Assembly (NCBI RefSeq): GCF_022647885.1
Contig: NZ_JALCLM010000001.1
Coordinates: forward strand, 930,001-994,000
Origin: Bifidobacterium sp.
Lineage (GTDB): Bacteria; Actinomycetota; Actinomycetes; Actinomycetales; Bifidobacteriaceae
Length of the DNA stretch: 64,000 nt
Direction: 5' to 3'
Shown: one piece after another, positions 9,177 through 17,439 of the stretch
How the letters are laid out: each line of letters begins with the position of its first letter
Numbering within the stretch: position 1 is the first letter of the stretch
The notes under the pieces: generated by a model
Told to the model about the DNA's origin: nothing
Seen by the model: the letters and a program-made list of their open reading frames with translations, nothing else
Database searches by the model: none
Translations under genes and position numbers: made by a program

Positions 9177-9590
9177 TTAGTGGCGGACAGTAACCTGCAT
9201 GCGTACTGGGGTTTCGCGCTCTAAGGTGTGCTTTACCGTGCATGACTTCTCAATGTGGCGAGTCATGCGTTCTTTGAGTTTTTCGGCATCTTCATCGCTG
9301 AGATCAGCATCACTGGCATCAACCGTGACTTGTTCAGTGAAAGCAAGGTATGTATCGTCCTCGGCATCGTAGTTGCCATCAATAACCACGTGGGCACCAG
9401 CACCTTTGCCGAGCACACTTTCAACGGCAAAATTGCTGGACAGTGCTGCACAACCACCGAGAGCGATTTTAATCAAATCGCCAGGTGTGAAGACTCCTTT
9501 ACCTTTGCCGAACTTCAGATGGGCTCCGTCCTCAGAAAAAGCATCCCAAGAACCATCCTTATTGCGTTCAACCCATAGCCTCTTGCCCAT
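9177..9590 (-). CDS. OsmC/Ohr family peroxide-detoxifying protein
   Basis: The start at 9590 is set by GGAGGAGTC directly before ATG; the product then has 137 residues and opens MGKRLWVERNKDGSW. The two redox cysteines of the family are visible in LGGCAALS and KSCTVKHTL. OsmC/Ohr proteins reduce organic hydroperoxides through this cysteine pair, usually with a lipoyl or thiol reductant; this is family knowledge. The central acidic helix (DADLSDEDAEKLKERM) is normal. It is followed by a strong terminator and is monocistronic. Confidence 0.88.
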   Translation of the reverse strand: MGKRLWVERNKDGSWDAFSEDGAHLKFGKGKGVFTPGDLIKIALGGCAALSSNFAVESVLGKGAGAHVVIDGNYDAEDDTYLAFTEQVTVDASDADLSDEDAEKLKERMTRHIEKSCTVKHTLERETPVRMQVTVRH

Positions 9591-9830
9591 GACTCCTCCA
9601 AACTTGTGTGACTCATATCTAGTCATTCACCATGCAGATGTGTCGGTCACATCCTGACTCTTCCAATCTAGTGTCCAACATCGTCAAAAGGAGAATTCTT
9701 CTCACAGCTGCTCGGTTGTTGTAGTATTCGATTCCGATTGAGAGTCAGGGTGCCGTTGAACGTGTGAAAAAGTGATGAGCTGGAGGCTAAGAATCGCTTG
9801 AGTGTCAAAGAATGCGTTAGATTAGACATC

Positions 9831-10706
9831 ATGGCTTTAACAGAACAAGAGTTGGCTGATATTCGTTCTAGGATTCCCCAGCGTCCGGACACTAACATTC
9901 CAATGCCATACGAAGACTTGGTGCGTAAAATCCTTCTTGAAGGAACACTGAAGTCAGATCGAACTGGTACGGGAACGATTTCCTTATTTGGCCAGCAGAT
10001 TCGTTTCGATCTTCATGATTCTTTCCCACTACTGACCACGAAAACGGTATTTTTCAAAGGCTTAGCATACGAGCTGCTGTGGTTTTTGAAGGGTTCTAGT
10101 AATATCCGCTGGCTCCAAGAACATAACGTTCATATCTGGGATGAATGGGCTGACCCAGAGACGGGTGAGCTTGGCCCGGTGTATGGCGTGCAGTGGAGAA
10201 GTTGGCCTGCGCCGACGGCCGATAACCCCGCGAGAACCATTGACCAAATCTCAAACGTACTGAATCTAGTCAAGAAGCAACCAGATTCTCGGCGCATGGT
10301 GGTTAGTGCATGGAATCCCGCCGAGGTTGAGAATATGGCTCTGCCCCCATGCCACGCATTGTTCCAGTTCTATGTAGCTGATGGGAAATTGAGTTGCCAG
10401 CTATATCAGCGTTCTTGCGATATGTTCCTGGGCGTGCCATTCAATATAGCTTCGTATTCCTTGCTCACTCTGATGATTGCACAACAGGCAGGTCTTGAAC
10501 CTGGAGAGTTTGTTTGGACCGGAGGAGACTGCCATATATATGACAACCATATCGATCAGGTTCTTGAACAACTGTCGCGAGCACCCTATCCGTATCCGAC
10601 TGTGGAGTTGCGTAAGGCTGGTTCATTATTCGATTACCAATACGAAGATTTCACTGTTTCGGGCTATCAACACCACCCCAGTATCAAGGCTCCGGTTGCG
10701 GTCTGA
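9831..10706 (+). CDS. thyA: Thymidylate synthase
   Basis: Methylates dUMP to dTMP with methylene-tetrahydrofolate, producing dihydrofolate. From ATG 9831 the protein has 291 residues. Conserved parts are SDRTGTGT near 45, the nucleophile loop [10 protein letters not shown] with Cys174, the phosphate-binding [12 protein letters not shown] and the nucleotide-binding [10 protein letters not shown]. It is complete. dfrA follows 52 bp downstream, which recycles the dihydrofolate. This active folate use contrasts with the degenerate folate-synthesis ORF at 53881. Confidence 0.97.
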   Translation: MALTEQELADIRSRIPQRPDTNIPMPYEDLVRKILLEGTLKSDRTGTGTISLFGQQIRFDLHDSFPLLTTKTVFFKGLAYELLWFLKGSSNIRWLQEHNVHIWDEWADPETGELGPVYGVQWRSWPAPTADNPARTIDQISNVLNLVKKQPDSRRMVVSAWNPAEVENMALPPCHALFQFYVADGKLSCQLYQRSCDMFLGVPFNIASYSLLTLMIAQQAGLEPGEFVWTGGDCHIYDNHIDQVLEQLSRAPYPYPTVELRKAGSLFDYQYEDFTVSGYQHHPSIKAPVAV

Positions 10707-10758
10707 GGGCATCATTACAATACTTTTCGACACAGTTTAATAAGGAGTAATTGTTTAG

Positions 10759-11433
10759 ATGGAGCATGACAGTAGCAGTCGTAGCGGCTATCACGAACCT
10801 AAGCCCGGTAGGACCGGGCATGCCGATGACGAAGAAGAATGGGACAATTCGGAAATAACTCCGAGAAAACCATATTCAGTCAATCTCATATGGGCTCAGG
10901 CCCATGACACTCACGGTCGTGACGGTGCGATCGGTTTTGAAGGGTCCATGCCTTGGCATCTGTCTGAGGACTTGCAGCGTTTCAAAGAGCTCACTATTTC
11001 ACACCCAGTGATAATGGGCCGTAAAACTTGGGAATCATTGCAAGAACGGTATAGACCGCTGAGCAATAGGGACAACATCGTTGTATCTCGCCAGCCGCAC
11101 TATGAAGCAGCAGGCGCCACAGTCGTCGATGATATTGAAGCGGCTCTAGAGATTGCCCGCCAAGAATCCATACCAGACGATGGTATGGACCGTTCTGAGA
11201 TTTGGGTTATCGGGGGAGCACAGCTTTTCGATGATGTCATCTCACAAGCAGATAAAGCTTTTGTCACTGTGATTGATGCAGCAGTCCAAGCTGATACGTA
11301 TGCGCCTGATATTGCTGAACTCGTTGATGCAGGACTATGGCGCATTAGTGAATCTGGTGAGTGGCGTAGCCCCAACAAGCACAGTGCTGTAGTTCGTCGA
11401 TTCCGATTCATGAACTATGTGAAAGCCCAATAG
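10759..11433 (+). CDS. dfrA: Dihydrofolate reductase
   Basis: Reduces dihydrofolate to tetrahydrofolate with NADPH. ATG 10759 follows AAGGAG. A charged 35-residue N-terminal extension precedes the DHFR fold: VNLIWAQAHD, GAIGFEGSMPWHLSEDLQRFKELT (with the substrate-binding acidic residue), MGRKTWESL, and IWVIGGAQLF. At 224 residues it is longer than the usual 160-180 because of the extension and an insertion near 120-145. It sits in an apparent operon with thyA and possibly the phosphatase gene 29 bp downstream. Confidence 0.95.
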   Translation: MEHDSSSRSGYHEPKPGRTGHADDEEEWDNSEITPRKPYSVNLIWAQAHDTHGRDGAIGFEGSMPWHLSEDLQRFKELTISHPVIMGRKTWESLQERYRPLSNRDNIVVSRQPHYEAAGATVVDDIEAALEIARQESIPDDGMDRSEIWVIGGAQLFDDVISQADKAFVTVIDAAVQADTYAPDIAELVDAGLWRISESGEWRSPNKHSAVVRRFRFMNYVKAQ

Positions 11434-11462
11434 TCCACAAGGCATTTTAAGGAATGAGACAT

Positions 11463-11975
11463 ATGCAATCCAAACCTTATGTGGTTATGACCGTTTGCAC
11501 AGGCAATATTTGCCGGTCTCCAATGGCCCAAATTGTGCTTGCTGACTTTTTCGCAAAACAGGGCATCGGCACAGACTCAGTAATTGTTGATTCGAGTGGT
11601 GTGAGCGATGAAGAGTACGGTAATCCGATAGATCGACGCGCACGCAAAGTATTATTAGAGCGCGGATATACATTACCAGAGCATCATTTTGCTCACCGCA
11701 TCACGCACCAAGAAGCAATCGAGTCCGATCTACTGCTGCCAATGACAGTTGCGCATATGCGCTCATTGCTGCGACTTCTCCCTACAGAAAAACGTCAATC
11801 TGTGCACATGTATCGGAGCTTTGTTCCTGAGATTGCTCAGCTCGGGAAAACTCATGAGAGTGCTCTCGATTTGGCTGACCCTTGGTATGGTGGTCCAGAA
11901 GAGTTCGAGCTTGCTATTGATCAGATAGAACAGGCTGCACCATATATTGTTGACTGGGTATCTAAACAGATATAG
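11463..11975 (+). CDS. Low-molecular-weight protein tyrosine phosphatase
   Basis: ATG 11463 is nine bases after AAGGA (11449-11453); the ATG at 11454 abuts the ribosome site and is less likely. The product has 170 residues. The P-loop VCTGNICRSPMA carries the CX5R signature with nucleophile Cys, and the general-acid loop DLADPWYGG provides the Asp. Actinobacterial relatives act on phosphotyrosine and some are secreted; no signal peptide is present here. It follows dfrA closely and could be cotranscribed. The target is unknown. Confidence 0.92.
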   Translation: MQSKPYVVMTVCTGNICRSPMAQIVLADFFAKQGIGTDSVIVDSSGVSDEEYGNPIDRRARKVLLERGYTLPEHHFAHRITHQEAIESDLLLPMTVAHMRSLLRLLPTEKRQSVHMYRSFVPEIAQLGKTHESALDLADPWYGGPEEFELAIDQIEQAAPYIVDWVSKQI

Positions 11976-12021
11976 CTGTTATGAGTTTTCATGCAGGTGC
12001 CGGCGTGAGTACCGCCGTATG

Positions 12022-12096
12022 AACTGATGCAATCACTGGTGCTAGCTCAGCTATTGGGTCATATCTGAGCTAGTCGTAATCTGACTTGCATCAGTT
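12022..12096. other. Nested 75-nt hairpin downstream of the phosphatase gene
   Basis: AACTGATGCA (12022-12031) pairs with TGCATCAGTT (12087-12096), and inside it CTAGCTCAG (12042-12050) pairs with CTGAGCTAG (12065-12073). Both stems are perfect. There is no T run on either side, so it is not a standard terminator. It could be a processed 3' end, an attenuator or a small RNA. Confidence 0.45.
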
Positions 12097-12239
12097 AATC
12101 CACCCATGTGATTGTTGCCACAAGCAGCAGCGCTAGATGTGCAGGTGCACTCATGCCTCGCGACCGCCCCACACAAACCCTGTATGACTTGGCGTTTTCC
12201 TGTAGACTAGCGGTATGTAGCCAAAGGGGGTGGATCACG

Positions 12240-12437
12240 ATGAAGTGTAATCCGTTCTATGTTGAAAATGGTTTGCGTTCGAAGTTTTACCACGATGACG
12301 ATGAATGTCCGTTTGGCAAGCGCATACCTGTTTCAGATCGAATACCAGGAGAAGGTTCTCGGTTCCATTGCTGGGTTTGTGAGAGTTTACAAGTGGGGGA
12401 GCACGACGGTGCCAGGATGGACCCACCAGTGCTGTAA
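12240..12437 (+). CDS. Small cysteine-containing protein (65 aa), zinc-ribbon-like
   Basis: ATG 12240 lies nine bases after AAAGGGGG (12223-12230), a strong ribosome site. The protein opens MKCNPFYVENG, then has KFYHDDDECPFGKRIP and HCWVCESL. The CP..G and CWVC cysteines with nearby histidines suggest a zinc-binding knuckle, although a fold of this size is not certain. I do not recognise a named family. Its weak overlap with other frames and its ribosome site support it as real. Confidence 0.65.
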   Translation: MKCNPFYVENGLRSKFYHDDDECPFGKRIPVSDRIPGEGSRFHCWVCESLQVGEHDGARMDPPVL

Positions 12438-12555
12438 AAGCCTCTCAAGGCACCCGCTGTGGGCAGTTCGTACGGCAGTAATAGTGTTTTCAGTCAGTCG
12501 GAACTATAGGAGCTTCTGTGCCGTCTCGTAATGCTTTTGCTGAGTATGGTTGTCT

Positions 12556-12654
12556 GCTGTTTTCTGTTTAGCAAGTACCGTGTGCGCACTGCTAAACAGA
12601 AAACAGCGCGATATAGCACGTATGAGGGGTTCGCAGACGTTGAGGCTATATCGC
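12556..12654. other. Two consecutive perfect hairpins in a spacer
   Basis: An 18-base arm (12556-12573, GCTGTTTTCTGTTTAGCA) pairs exactly with 12590-12607 around 16 bases. It is directly followed by GCGATATAGC (12608-12617) pairing exactly with GCTATATCGC (12645-12654). The 255 bp spacer between the 65-aa gene and the convergent 92-aa gene holds no credible frame. Paired stems this strong suggest a bidirectional transcript end or a structured RNA. Confidence 0.5.
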
Positions 12655-12692
12655 ACTGTTCTGTGGAGATGTGTATGTGGTTATTGCGCGCT

Positions 12693-12971
12693 TTAGTGTA
12701 TATGCGAGTTTGCGTCTTCGCGCATTTGCTTGAGCATAGCTCTATAGTCTTCACGCTGATCTTCTCGGATTGACTGTGAATCGCGCTCAGCGTGGTTCAG
12801 CAGTACTCCGAGTTTGGCCTTGAACCCTTTAGCTTCACGGAATTCTTTGAAGTCTTCATTCTCGGAGCCTTTTATGGCTTCGAAGTTTTCTTTGTCAATT
12901 TCATGTTGGAGTTTCGCATCCTCCTGCATATTGTCATATGCTCGCTCAAAGAATGATTGTTCATTACTCAT
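12693..12971 (-). CDS. Hypothetical charged protein (92 aa)
   Basis: From the ATG at 12971, preceded by AAAGG, the product starts MSNEQSFFERAYDNMQEDAK and is almost wholly Glu, Lys, Asp and Gln-rich helix with coiled-coil character. No family is recognised. It lies 91 bp downstream of the membrane-protein gene ending at 13063 on the same strand, so the two may be cotranscribed. Confidence 0.55.
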   Translation of the reverse strand: MSNEQSFFERAYDNMQEDAKLQHEIDKENFEAIKGSENEDFKEFREAKGFKAKLGVLLNHAERDSQSIREDQREDYRAMLKQMREDANSHIH

Positions 12972-13062
12972 AATGATGTTGCCTTTCGGATAATACGATT
13001 GTGGATGTTGAGATTGTGGTGCAGCCGAGAAGCCCTGGTAATCCTGTTGATTGATTGCGTGC

Positions 13063-13434
13063 TTAGTCAGTTGATTGATTCCGCGACTGAAGCTGTGGTC
13101 GACTGGGCTGTAAATGCTGTGTCTCAAGACTGTTGCGTCTCAATTTGGTAATAATGAGGTTGATGGGGATTGATATCAGTATGACTGCAAGGCCAACAAT
13201 GACCAGCATCAGACCTTCGTCAGTGCCTGCTGACAGGAAGAATACGGAGCTTCCAGCTCCTATATTGAGCATGCCGACAGCAGCAAAGATGCATCCCAGA
13301 ATCATCCCAGGCATGCGGATTCTGCGATGTTGAGCTTGATAGGCGCGTATCTCTTCCTGCTGTTGAAAGAGGTGTCTAGCCCACATTGCGCTAACGACGT
13401 GTTGATCCTCTACGGTCATGGCCAAGTCATCCAT
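13063..13434 (-). CDS. Hypothetical two-helix membrane protein (123 aa)
   Basis: The start at 13434 is set by AGGGAAAGAAG before ATG. An N-terminal soluble helix rich in Gln and Arg (about 12-42) is followed by two membrane helices (about 46-70 and 75-98) and a Gln/Ser/Arg tail. No family is recognised. It probably forms an operon with the charged 92-residue protein downstream. Confidence 0.55.
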   Translation of the reverse strand: MDDLAMTVEDQHVVSAMWARHLFQQQEEIRAYQAQHRRIRMPGMILGCIFAAVGMLNIGAGSSVFFLSAGTDEGLMLVIVGLAVILISIPINLIITKLRRNSLETQHLQPSRPQLQSRNQSTD

Positions 13435-13627
13435 CTTCTTTCCCTCATATTCCCTCGTCGTCTCGTACATAGCTGATAGATAGTGGCTACGAGCAATCTT
13501 GATAGATACCAACATATGCCTGCTCTATTTGATGATTGTTGAAGAAGTATTTGAGAATTATTAAGTGCATATGTACCTGTTGGGAGAGTTGTGAACGCGA
13601 AACATGCATTCACTTGCGAGCAGTTTT

Positions 13628-13743
13628 CGTTTGTGTAGGGATTTTCGCTGATAACAGCGGGTTCTCGAATTTTAGATTGGCGGAATCGCGCGGTTTTACG
13701 ACTTTGAAGCAGGGGTGTCTGCAGATAAATCCCTACACAAACG
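13628..13743. repeat. TIR element copy 3 (116 bp), longest perfect arms
   Basis: CGTTTGTGTAGGGATTT (13628-13644) and its exact inverse (13727-13743) give 17-bp arms, the best of the six copies. On the minus strand the centre reads ATTCCGCCAATC (around 13675-13686), related to the core of copies 4 and 5, so this copy lies in the opposite orientation. It is 3' of the tRNA pair and 5' of the gene at 13434. The rest of the roughly 530-bp spacer holds the tRNA terminator and otherwise nothing I can name. Confidence 0.85.
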
Positions 13744-13913
13744 AATCATCATGCCGCTATAAGCGGAGGACTGGTGAGAAAGTGTGTGGATATGCCTATG
13801 AAAGGTCTCACATGTGCACATTTCAATTCAGATTGAAACAGAAAGGGCTCGTAAAAACATAGCTGCTGAAGGCACTCGATCTGTATGCATATTTCAAGGG
13901 TGGTGATGATATG

Positions 13914-13953
13914 AAAAATCCCTCACATAAGCACTTTCGTGATGTGAGGGATT
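13914..13953 (-). terminator. Terminator of tRNA-Phe
   Basis: AATCCCTCACAT (13917-13928) pairs with ATGTGAGGGATT (13942-13953), with CAC/GTG continuing the stem to a four-base loop. On the minus strand a T run (TTTTT) follows. It resembles the TIR arms only by chance (CCCTCAC rather than CCCTACAC). Confidence 0.85.
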
Positions 13954-13961
13954 CTTTCCAG

Positions 13962-14034
13962 TGGCTCCGAGCGGCATCGATCCGCTGACCTAGCGATTTT
14001 CAGTCGCTCGCTCTACCAACTGAGCTACAGAGCC
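13962..14034 (-). tRNA. tRNA-Phe (GAA)
   Basis: The minus strand folds as GGCTCTG/CGGAGCC acceptor, GCTC/GAGC D arm, AGCGA-CTGAAAA-TCGCT anticodon arm with GAA, and AGCGG-ATCGATG-CCGCT T arm (loop lacks the usual TTC start). Discriminator A. CCA is not encoded. Confidence 0.95.
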
Positions 14035-14046
14035 AATGAATAGTTG

Positions 14047-14070
14047 AAAAAACCCGGCGAACCGGGTTCC
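14047..14070 (-). terminator. Hairpin with T run between the two tRNA genes
   Basis: AACCCGG and CCGGGTT pair around a short CGAA loop; on the minus strand TTTTTTC follows. It would end the tRNA-Asp transcript, so tRNA-Phe may need its own promoter or depend on read-through. Confidence 0.75.
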
Positions 14071-14084
14071 AATTACTACTCAAG

Positions 14085-14158
14085 CGACCCCGGCCGGACT
14101 TGAACCGGTGACCTCCGCCGTGACAGGGCGGCGCTCTAACCAGCTGAGCTACGGGGCC
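14085..14158 (-). tRNA. tRNA-Asp (GTC)
   Basis: The minus strand gives acceptor GGCCCCG/CGGGGTC with one G-T pair, D arm GCTC/GAGC, anticodon arm CCGCC-CTGTCAC-GGCGG with GTC, and T arm ACCGG-TTCAAGT-CCGGC region. Discriminator G73, as expected for Asp. CCA is not encoded. Confidence 0.95.
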
Positions 14159-14265
14159 GTGGCTACAAAAAGCAGCCAAGTGGATATCTTACAAGAAACT
14201 GCGCGACATGCAAATTCTGTGCCGATATGATGCGATTTCGGCGTGTCGTTAGCATCTCTTTTTGG

Positions 14266-15141
14266 CTACTTTTCAGTGATATGGCCGCCAAATTGCCCGC
14301 GAAGTGCAGAGACAACTTTGAGCGCGTCATCACTGCCACCACGCGAAGTTTGGCGAGCAAAGAGTGCGGCTGCTGTTGCAGGGACAGGAACGCCAAGATC
14401 AAGAGCTGCATCGACCATCCAGCGTGCTTCGCCTGATTCATTTGCTACGGGTGGCATTGAAGCAAGGTTGGGATCTTTTTTCAGAGCTAAAGCCAACAGA
14501 TCAAGCAGCCAAGATTTGATGACTGTTCCAGAAGTCCATGAGTCGATGACTTCTGTGGGGTTATCGATCAGGTCGCTATGAGTCATGGTTGCGTACCCTT
14601 CACCCAGAGCTTGCATCATCCCATATTCGATACCGTTATGAACCATCTTTGCAAAGTGTCCGGCACCAACAGGACCTGCGAGTACGAGCCCGGCATCTCC
14701 TTCGGGCTTGAGAGCATTAAAAAATGGCAGGGCTATGTCGAAATCTTCTGTGCTGCCGCCAACCATCAGCGCATAGCCATTCTTTGGGCCCCAAACGCCG
14801 CCAGAGACACCAGCCTCCATGAAGTGCACGCCATGCGCAGCAAGCTCTTGCTCATGAGGAGCGTCATCCGAGTATTTCGTGTTGCCACCGTCAATGACTA
14901 AGTCGCCAGCTGACAACAAAGTGCTGAGCGCAGTTATGGTCGAATCTGTAGGTATTCCTGCGGGTAGCATCACCCAGATCACTCGTGGGGCTTGCAGTGT
15001 CTCAACTAACTCTTCGAGTGATTCAACATCGCGCCCCGAGTCGGGTGCGCGGTCATAGCCCACAATGGTGTGTCCTGCTTCGCGGATTCGAGAAGCCATA
15101 TTGCCGCCCATGCGGCCTAGTCCAATCATGCCCAGTTGCAT
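14266..15141 (-). CDS. gnd: 6-phosphogluconate dehydrogenase, decarboxylating (short GntZ/YqeC type)
   Basis: Oxidises 6-phosphogluconate to ribulose 5-phosphate and CO2. The start at 15141 follows AGAAGG and begins MQLGMIGLGRMGGNMA, the Rossmann GxGxMG motif. With 291 residues it is the short class rather than the 470-residue enzyme. Catalytic parts are EAGVSGGVWGPKNG near 125, GHFAKMVHNGIEYG near 182 with the Lys and Asn, and the C-terminal ARQTSRGG. It is the last gene of the gntK-gntP-gnd run, so gluconate is imported, phosphorylated and oxidised by one operon. Cofactor preference (NAD or NADP) is not decided by inspection. Confidence 0.92.
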   Translation of the reverse strand: MQLGMIGLGRMGGNMASRIREAGHTIVGYDRAPDSGRDVESLEELVETLQAPRVIWVMLPAGIPTDSTITALSTLLSAGDLVIDGGNTKYSDDAPHEQELAAHGVHFMEAGVSGGVWGPKNGYALMVGGSTEDFDIALPFFNALKPEGDAGLVLAGPVGAGHFAKMVHNGIEYGMMQALGEGYATMTHSDLIDNPTEVIDSWTSGTVIKSWLLDLLALALKKDPNLASMPPVANESGEARWMVDAALDLGVPVPATAAALFARQTSRGGSDDALKVVSALRGQFGGHITEK

Positions 15142-15231
15142 AGTGCCTTCTTTCTTGTTGTGTGGTGTCACTGGTAATAACACATGTTGTGACGATTGAT
15201 GTGACGCTTGTTATGTGATGTCGTCAAACTG

Positions 15232-16560
15232 CTACACGACCAGTGAAAGTAGCAGGGTGAAGATTAATCCGATAACAGAGAGCACGGTTTCCATCAATGT
15301 CCAGGTTTTGAATGTTTGCCCAACACTCATGCCGAAGTATTCCTTAACCATCCAGAATCCAGCGTCGTTGAGATGGGAGAAGATGACTGAGCCTGCTCCT
15401 ATGGCTAGCACTAGCAAGCACAGGTGAGTTGGGCTGAGTCCACTTGCAAGGGGCACCATGATACCCGATGCAGTTACGGTTGCGACTGTTGCAGAGCCTG
15501 TGGCAACACGAATAAGCACGGCGACCAACCATCCTGCGATTAAGGGATTGAGCGACGAGCTAGAGATACCTTGCGCAATCACATCACCGATGCCTGAATC
15601 AACCAGAGTTTGTTTGAAGCCGCCGCCGGCTCCCACAATGAGGAGGATGCCAGACACGGAGCCAATCGACGTGCCTACGATTGAGTTGAGTTTGTCACGC
15701 CCTGCACCGTGCATCGTACCCAGTACGATCATCGCGACGAGAGTGGTGATAAGTAGCGCTTCCAAAGGCTGCCCAATAAACACGAAGAATTTTCCAACAG
15801 GATTGCCCGTTTGTCCTGTGAGATCGATGATGCTACCTGCAAGCATCAGCACCACAGGCAGTAATATAACGCTCAAAGCTGCACCAAATGACGGTTTGCT
15901 GCTCTGAGACTCTGCTGTTTCCTTTACCTTAGTATCCTCAGGAGCCATGATGGGCACCCAACGAACCATGAGTTTTGCGAGCAACGGACCCGAGATAATC
16001 ACAGTTGGTATAGCGACCAACAGACCAAGTCCAAGAGTTAAGCCGAGATTAGCGTGAAGAGCGCTAATTGCAGCCAATGGTCCTGGATGTGGGGGGAGAA
16101 AAGCATGCAAGGTTGATAAGCCTGCTAAGGCTGGTATTCCCAGAAGGATGACAGGTTTGTTTGCCCTATGTGCGGCAAAAATCACCACTGGTATCAGAAT
16201 GACCACGCCCACTTCAAAAAACAGTGGAATACCTACAGCAAAGGCGATGAGCGCCATGGCCCAAGGGAGCAGGTGTGAAGGTGTTTTGCTTAAAATTGTG
16301 TCAACGATGACATCAGCGCCGCCCGATACGGTGAGTAGCGTACCGATGATGCCACCTAAAGCAATGAGAATGCCTACGCTTGAAACGGTTGAGCCAAGTC
16401 CGTCGGTAAAACTAGTAAAGGATTTGTCATAACTAATCCCCGCGGATACAGCCATAACGAAGGACCCCAGCATCAATGCTAAGAATGGGTGTAGCTTGAC
16501 GACGGAAATCAATATAACAATCACCAAAATGCCGAGTAATGCGGCAATTATGAGGTTCAT
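15232..16560 (-). CDS. gntP: Gluconate:H+ symporter, GntP family
   Basis: A 442-residue integral membrane protein with 12 or more helices. AAGGAG precedes ATG 16560. GntP family features include LHPFLALMLGSF near 25, GGIIGTLLTVSGGAD near 70, LPPHPGPLAAISAL near 160 and SHLNDAGFWMVKEYFG near 390. GntP carriers import gluconate and related sugar acids with protons. It lies between the gluconokinase and 6-phosphogluconate dehydrogenase genes on the same strand, which makes gluconate the best substrate guess. Confidence 0.94.
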   Translation of the reverse strand: MNLIIAALLGILVIVILISVVKLHPFLALMLGSFVMAVSAGISYDKSFTSFTDGLGSTVSSVGILIALGGIIGTLLTVSGGADVIVDTILSKTPSHLLPWAMALIAFAVGIPLFFEVGVVILIPVVIFAAHRANKPVILLGIPALAGLSTLHAFLPPHPGPLAAISALHANLGLTLGLGLLVAIPTVIISGPLLAKLMVRWVPIMAPEDTKVKETAESQSSKPSFGAALSVILLPVVLMLAGSIIDLTGQTGNPVGKFFVFIGQPLEALLITTLVAMIVLGTMHGAGRDKLNSIVGTSIGSVSGILLIVGAGGGFKQTLVDSGIGDVIAQGISSSSLNPLIAGWLVAVLIRVATGSATVATVTASGIMVPLASGLSPTHLCLLVLAIGAGSVIFSHLNDAGFWMVKEYFGMSVGQTFKTWTLMETVLSVIGLIFTLLLSLVV

Positions 16561-16606
16561 AGAATCACTCCTTTGTGTTCAATGATTTGTTTGAGACTGC
16601 TTTGAT

Positions 16607-16639
16607 TGCATGCCAATGCCTGATTCGTATTGGCATGCA
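16607..16639. promoter_or_regulatory. Perfect inverted repeat between gntK and gntP
   Basis: TGCATGCCAAT (16607-16617) and ATTGGCATGCA (16629-16639) are exact inverse copies around 11 bases. It stands in the 142-bp gap ahead of gntP. It may be an mRNA-processing hairpin that sets different kinase and transporter levels, or a repressor site. No T run is present. Confidence 0.45.
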
Positions 16640-16702
16640 TCTCAACTTGCGTGTGTCTAGTCGCTGTTGAAGAACGATATCTGGCAATGAGGCTGAGGGT
16701 AC

Positions 16703-17257
16703 TCAACGGACCAAGGACTCTTCCTTAGAGGCATGTTTTTGTACAGCTTGAATGGCTCGATCGATCATCTCCTGCTGGCTTCCTTCAATGGACACTTCAA
16801 TGCCAGGTTCGTCAGCTTGCAGAGCTTCGAGTATGGCGAATTGACTTGGCAAGAGTGCTGGGGGCATGAAATGCCCTTTTCTGTGAGCTAGACGATCCTG
16901 TATGAGTGCTTGTGAGCCGACTAAGTGCACGAAAAACACTGGAACATCTTTGCGCAGGATATCTCTATATGAGCGTTTGAGCGCTGAACTAGAAACCACT
17001 GTGGATTCTCCAAGTGTTTGTCGACCGAGCATCCACCGGTTAATTACTTCAAGCCAAGGGCGGCGATCCTCATCTGTGAGGGGAATGCCGTGCGACATTT
17101 TTTCGATATTTGCTTTGGGATGGAAATCATCTCCTTCAGCCATAGTGAAGCCGAGCTGGTCCCTGATGGCTTCAGCGACTGTGGATTTGCCACACCCTGC
17201 CACGCCCATCACCACAACGTGAACCGGACGTTTATTCTCATTTGTGCGAATGACCAT
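16703..17257 (-). CDS. gntK: Gluconokinase
   Basis: Phosphorylates gluconate to 6-phosphogluconate. The 184-residue product has the P-loop GVAGCGKSTVAE, the substrate loop EGDDFHPKANIEKMSHGIPLTDEDRRPWL, SSALKRSYRDILR and the lid HRKGHFMPPALLPSQFAILE, all standard for the GntK family. It is the first gene of the gluconate operon and starts 182 bp from the divergent GntR-family gene, whose product is the likely regulator. Confidence 0.95.
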   Translation of the reverse strand: MVIRTNENKRPVHVVVMGVAGCGKSTVAEAIRDQLGFTMAEGDDFHPKANIEKMSHGIPLTDEDRRPWLEVINRWMLGRQTLGESTVVSSSALKRSYRDILRKDVPVFFVHLVGSQALIQDRLAHRKGHFMPPALLPSQFAILEALQADEPGIEVSIEGSQQEMIDRAIQAVQKHASKEESLVR

Positions 17258-17364
17258 TACTGTTCTTACCTGCCTTCTGCGTCGTTGCAGTTTGTACGAT
17301 GTCGGGATATTGCGTAATGTCTACATCCCGAATTGCTTGACACCTCACATAGTAATCAAATAAA

Positions 17365-17431
17365 GAGTACCAATCAAATTAAAAAGAGTACTTAATGAGC
17401 AATATCACATTATGAAGCCTCATTGGTACTC
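17365..17431. promoter_or_regulatory. Three GAGTAC-type sites, candidate GntR operators
   Basis: GAGTACCAAT (17365-17374), GAGTACTTAA (17386-17395) and the inverted ATTGGTACTC (17422-17431) lie in the gntK/gntR divergent spacer. The outer two are exact inverse copies. The third site ends eight bases before the regulator's start codon. FadR-type GntR proteins bind short inverted half-sites and commonly control themselves and the neighbouring catabolic operon, so these are the likely operators. The binding itself is inferred. Confidence 0.6.
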
Positions 17432-17439
17432 TCATAACT

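Noticed and set aside
12531-12773. Open frame of about 80 codons on the plus strand
   Set aside because: TTG start without ribosome site; it crosses the two hairpins and overlaps the opposite-strand 92-aa gene.
13536-13862. Open frame of about 108 codons on the plus strand
   Set aside because: It runs through TIR element copy 3, has no ribosome site, and its residues (many Cys, Arg, Ser) look like translated non-coding DNA.
13917-13953. Possible seventh TIR element at AATCCCTCACAT
   Set aside because: The arm differs from CCCTACACAA, the arms are only 13 bases apart, and a T run follows, so it is the tRNA-Phe terminator.
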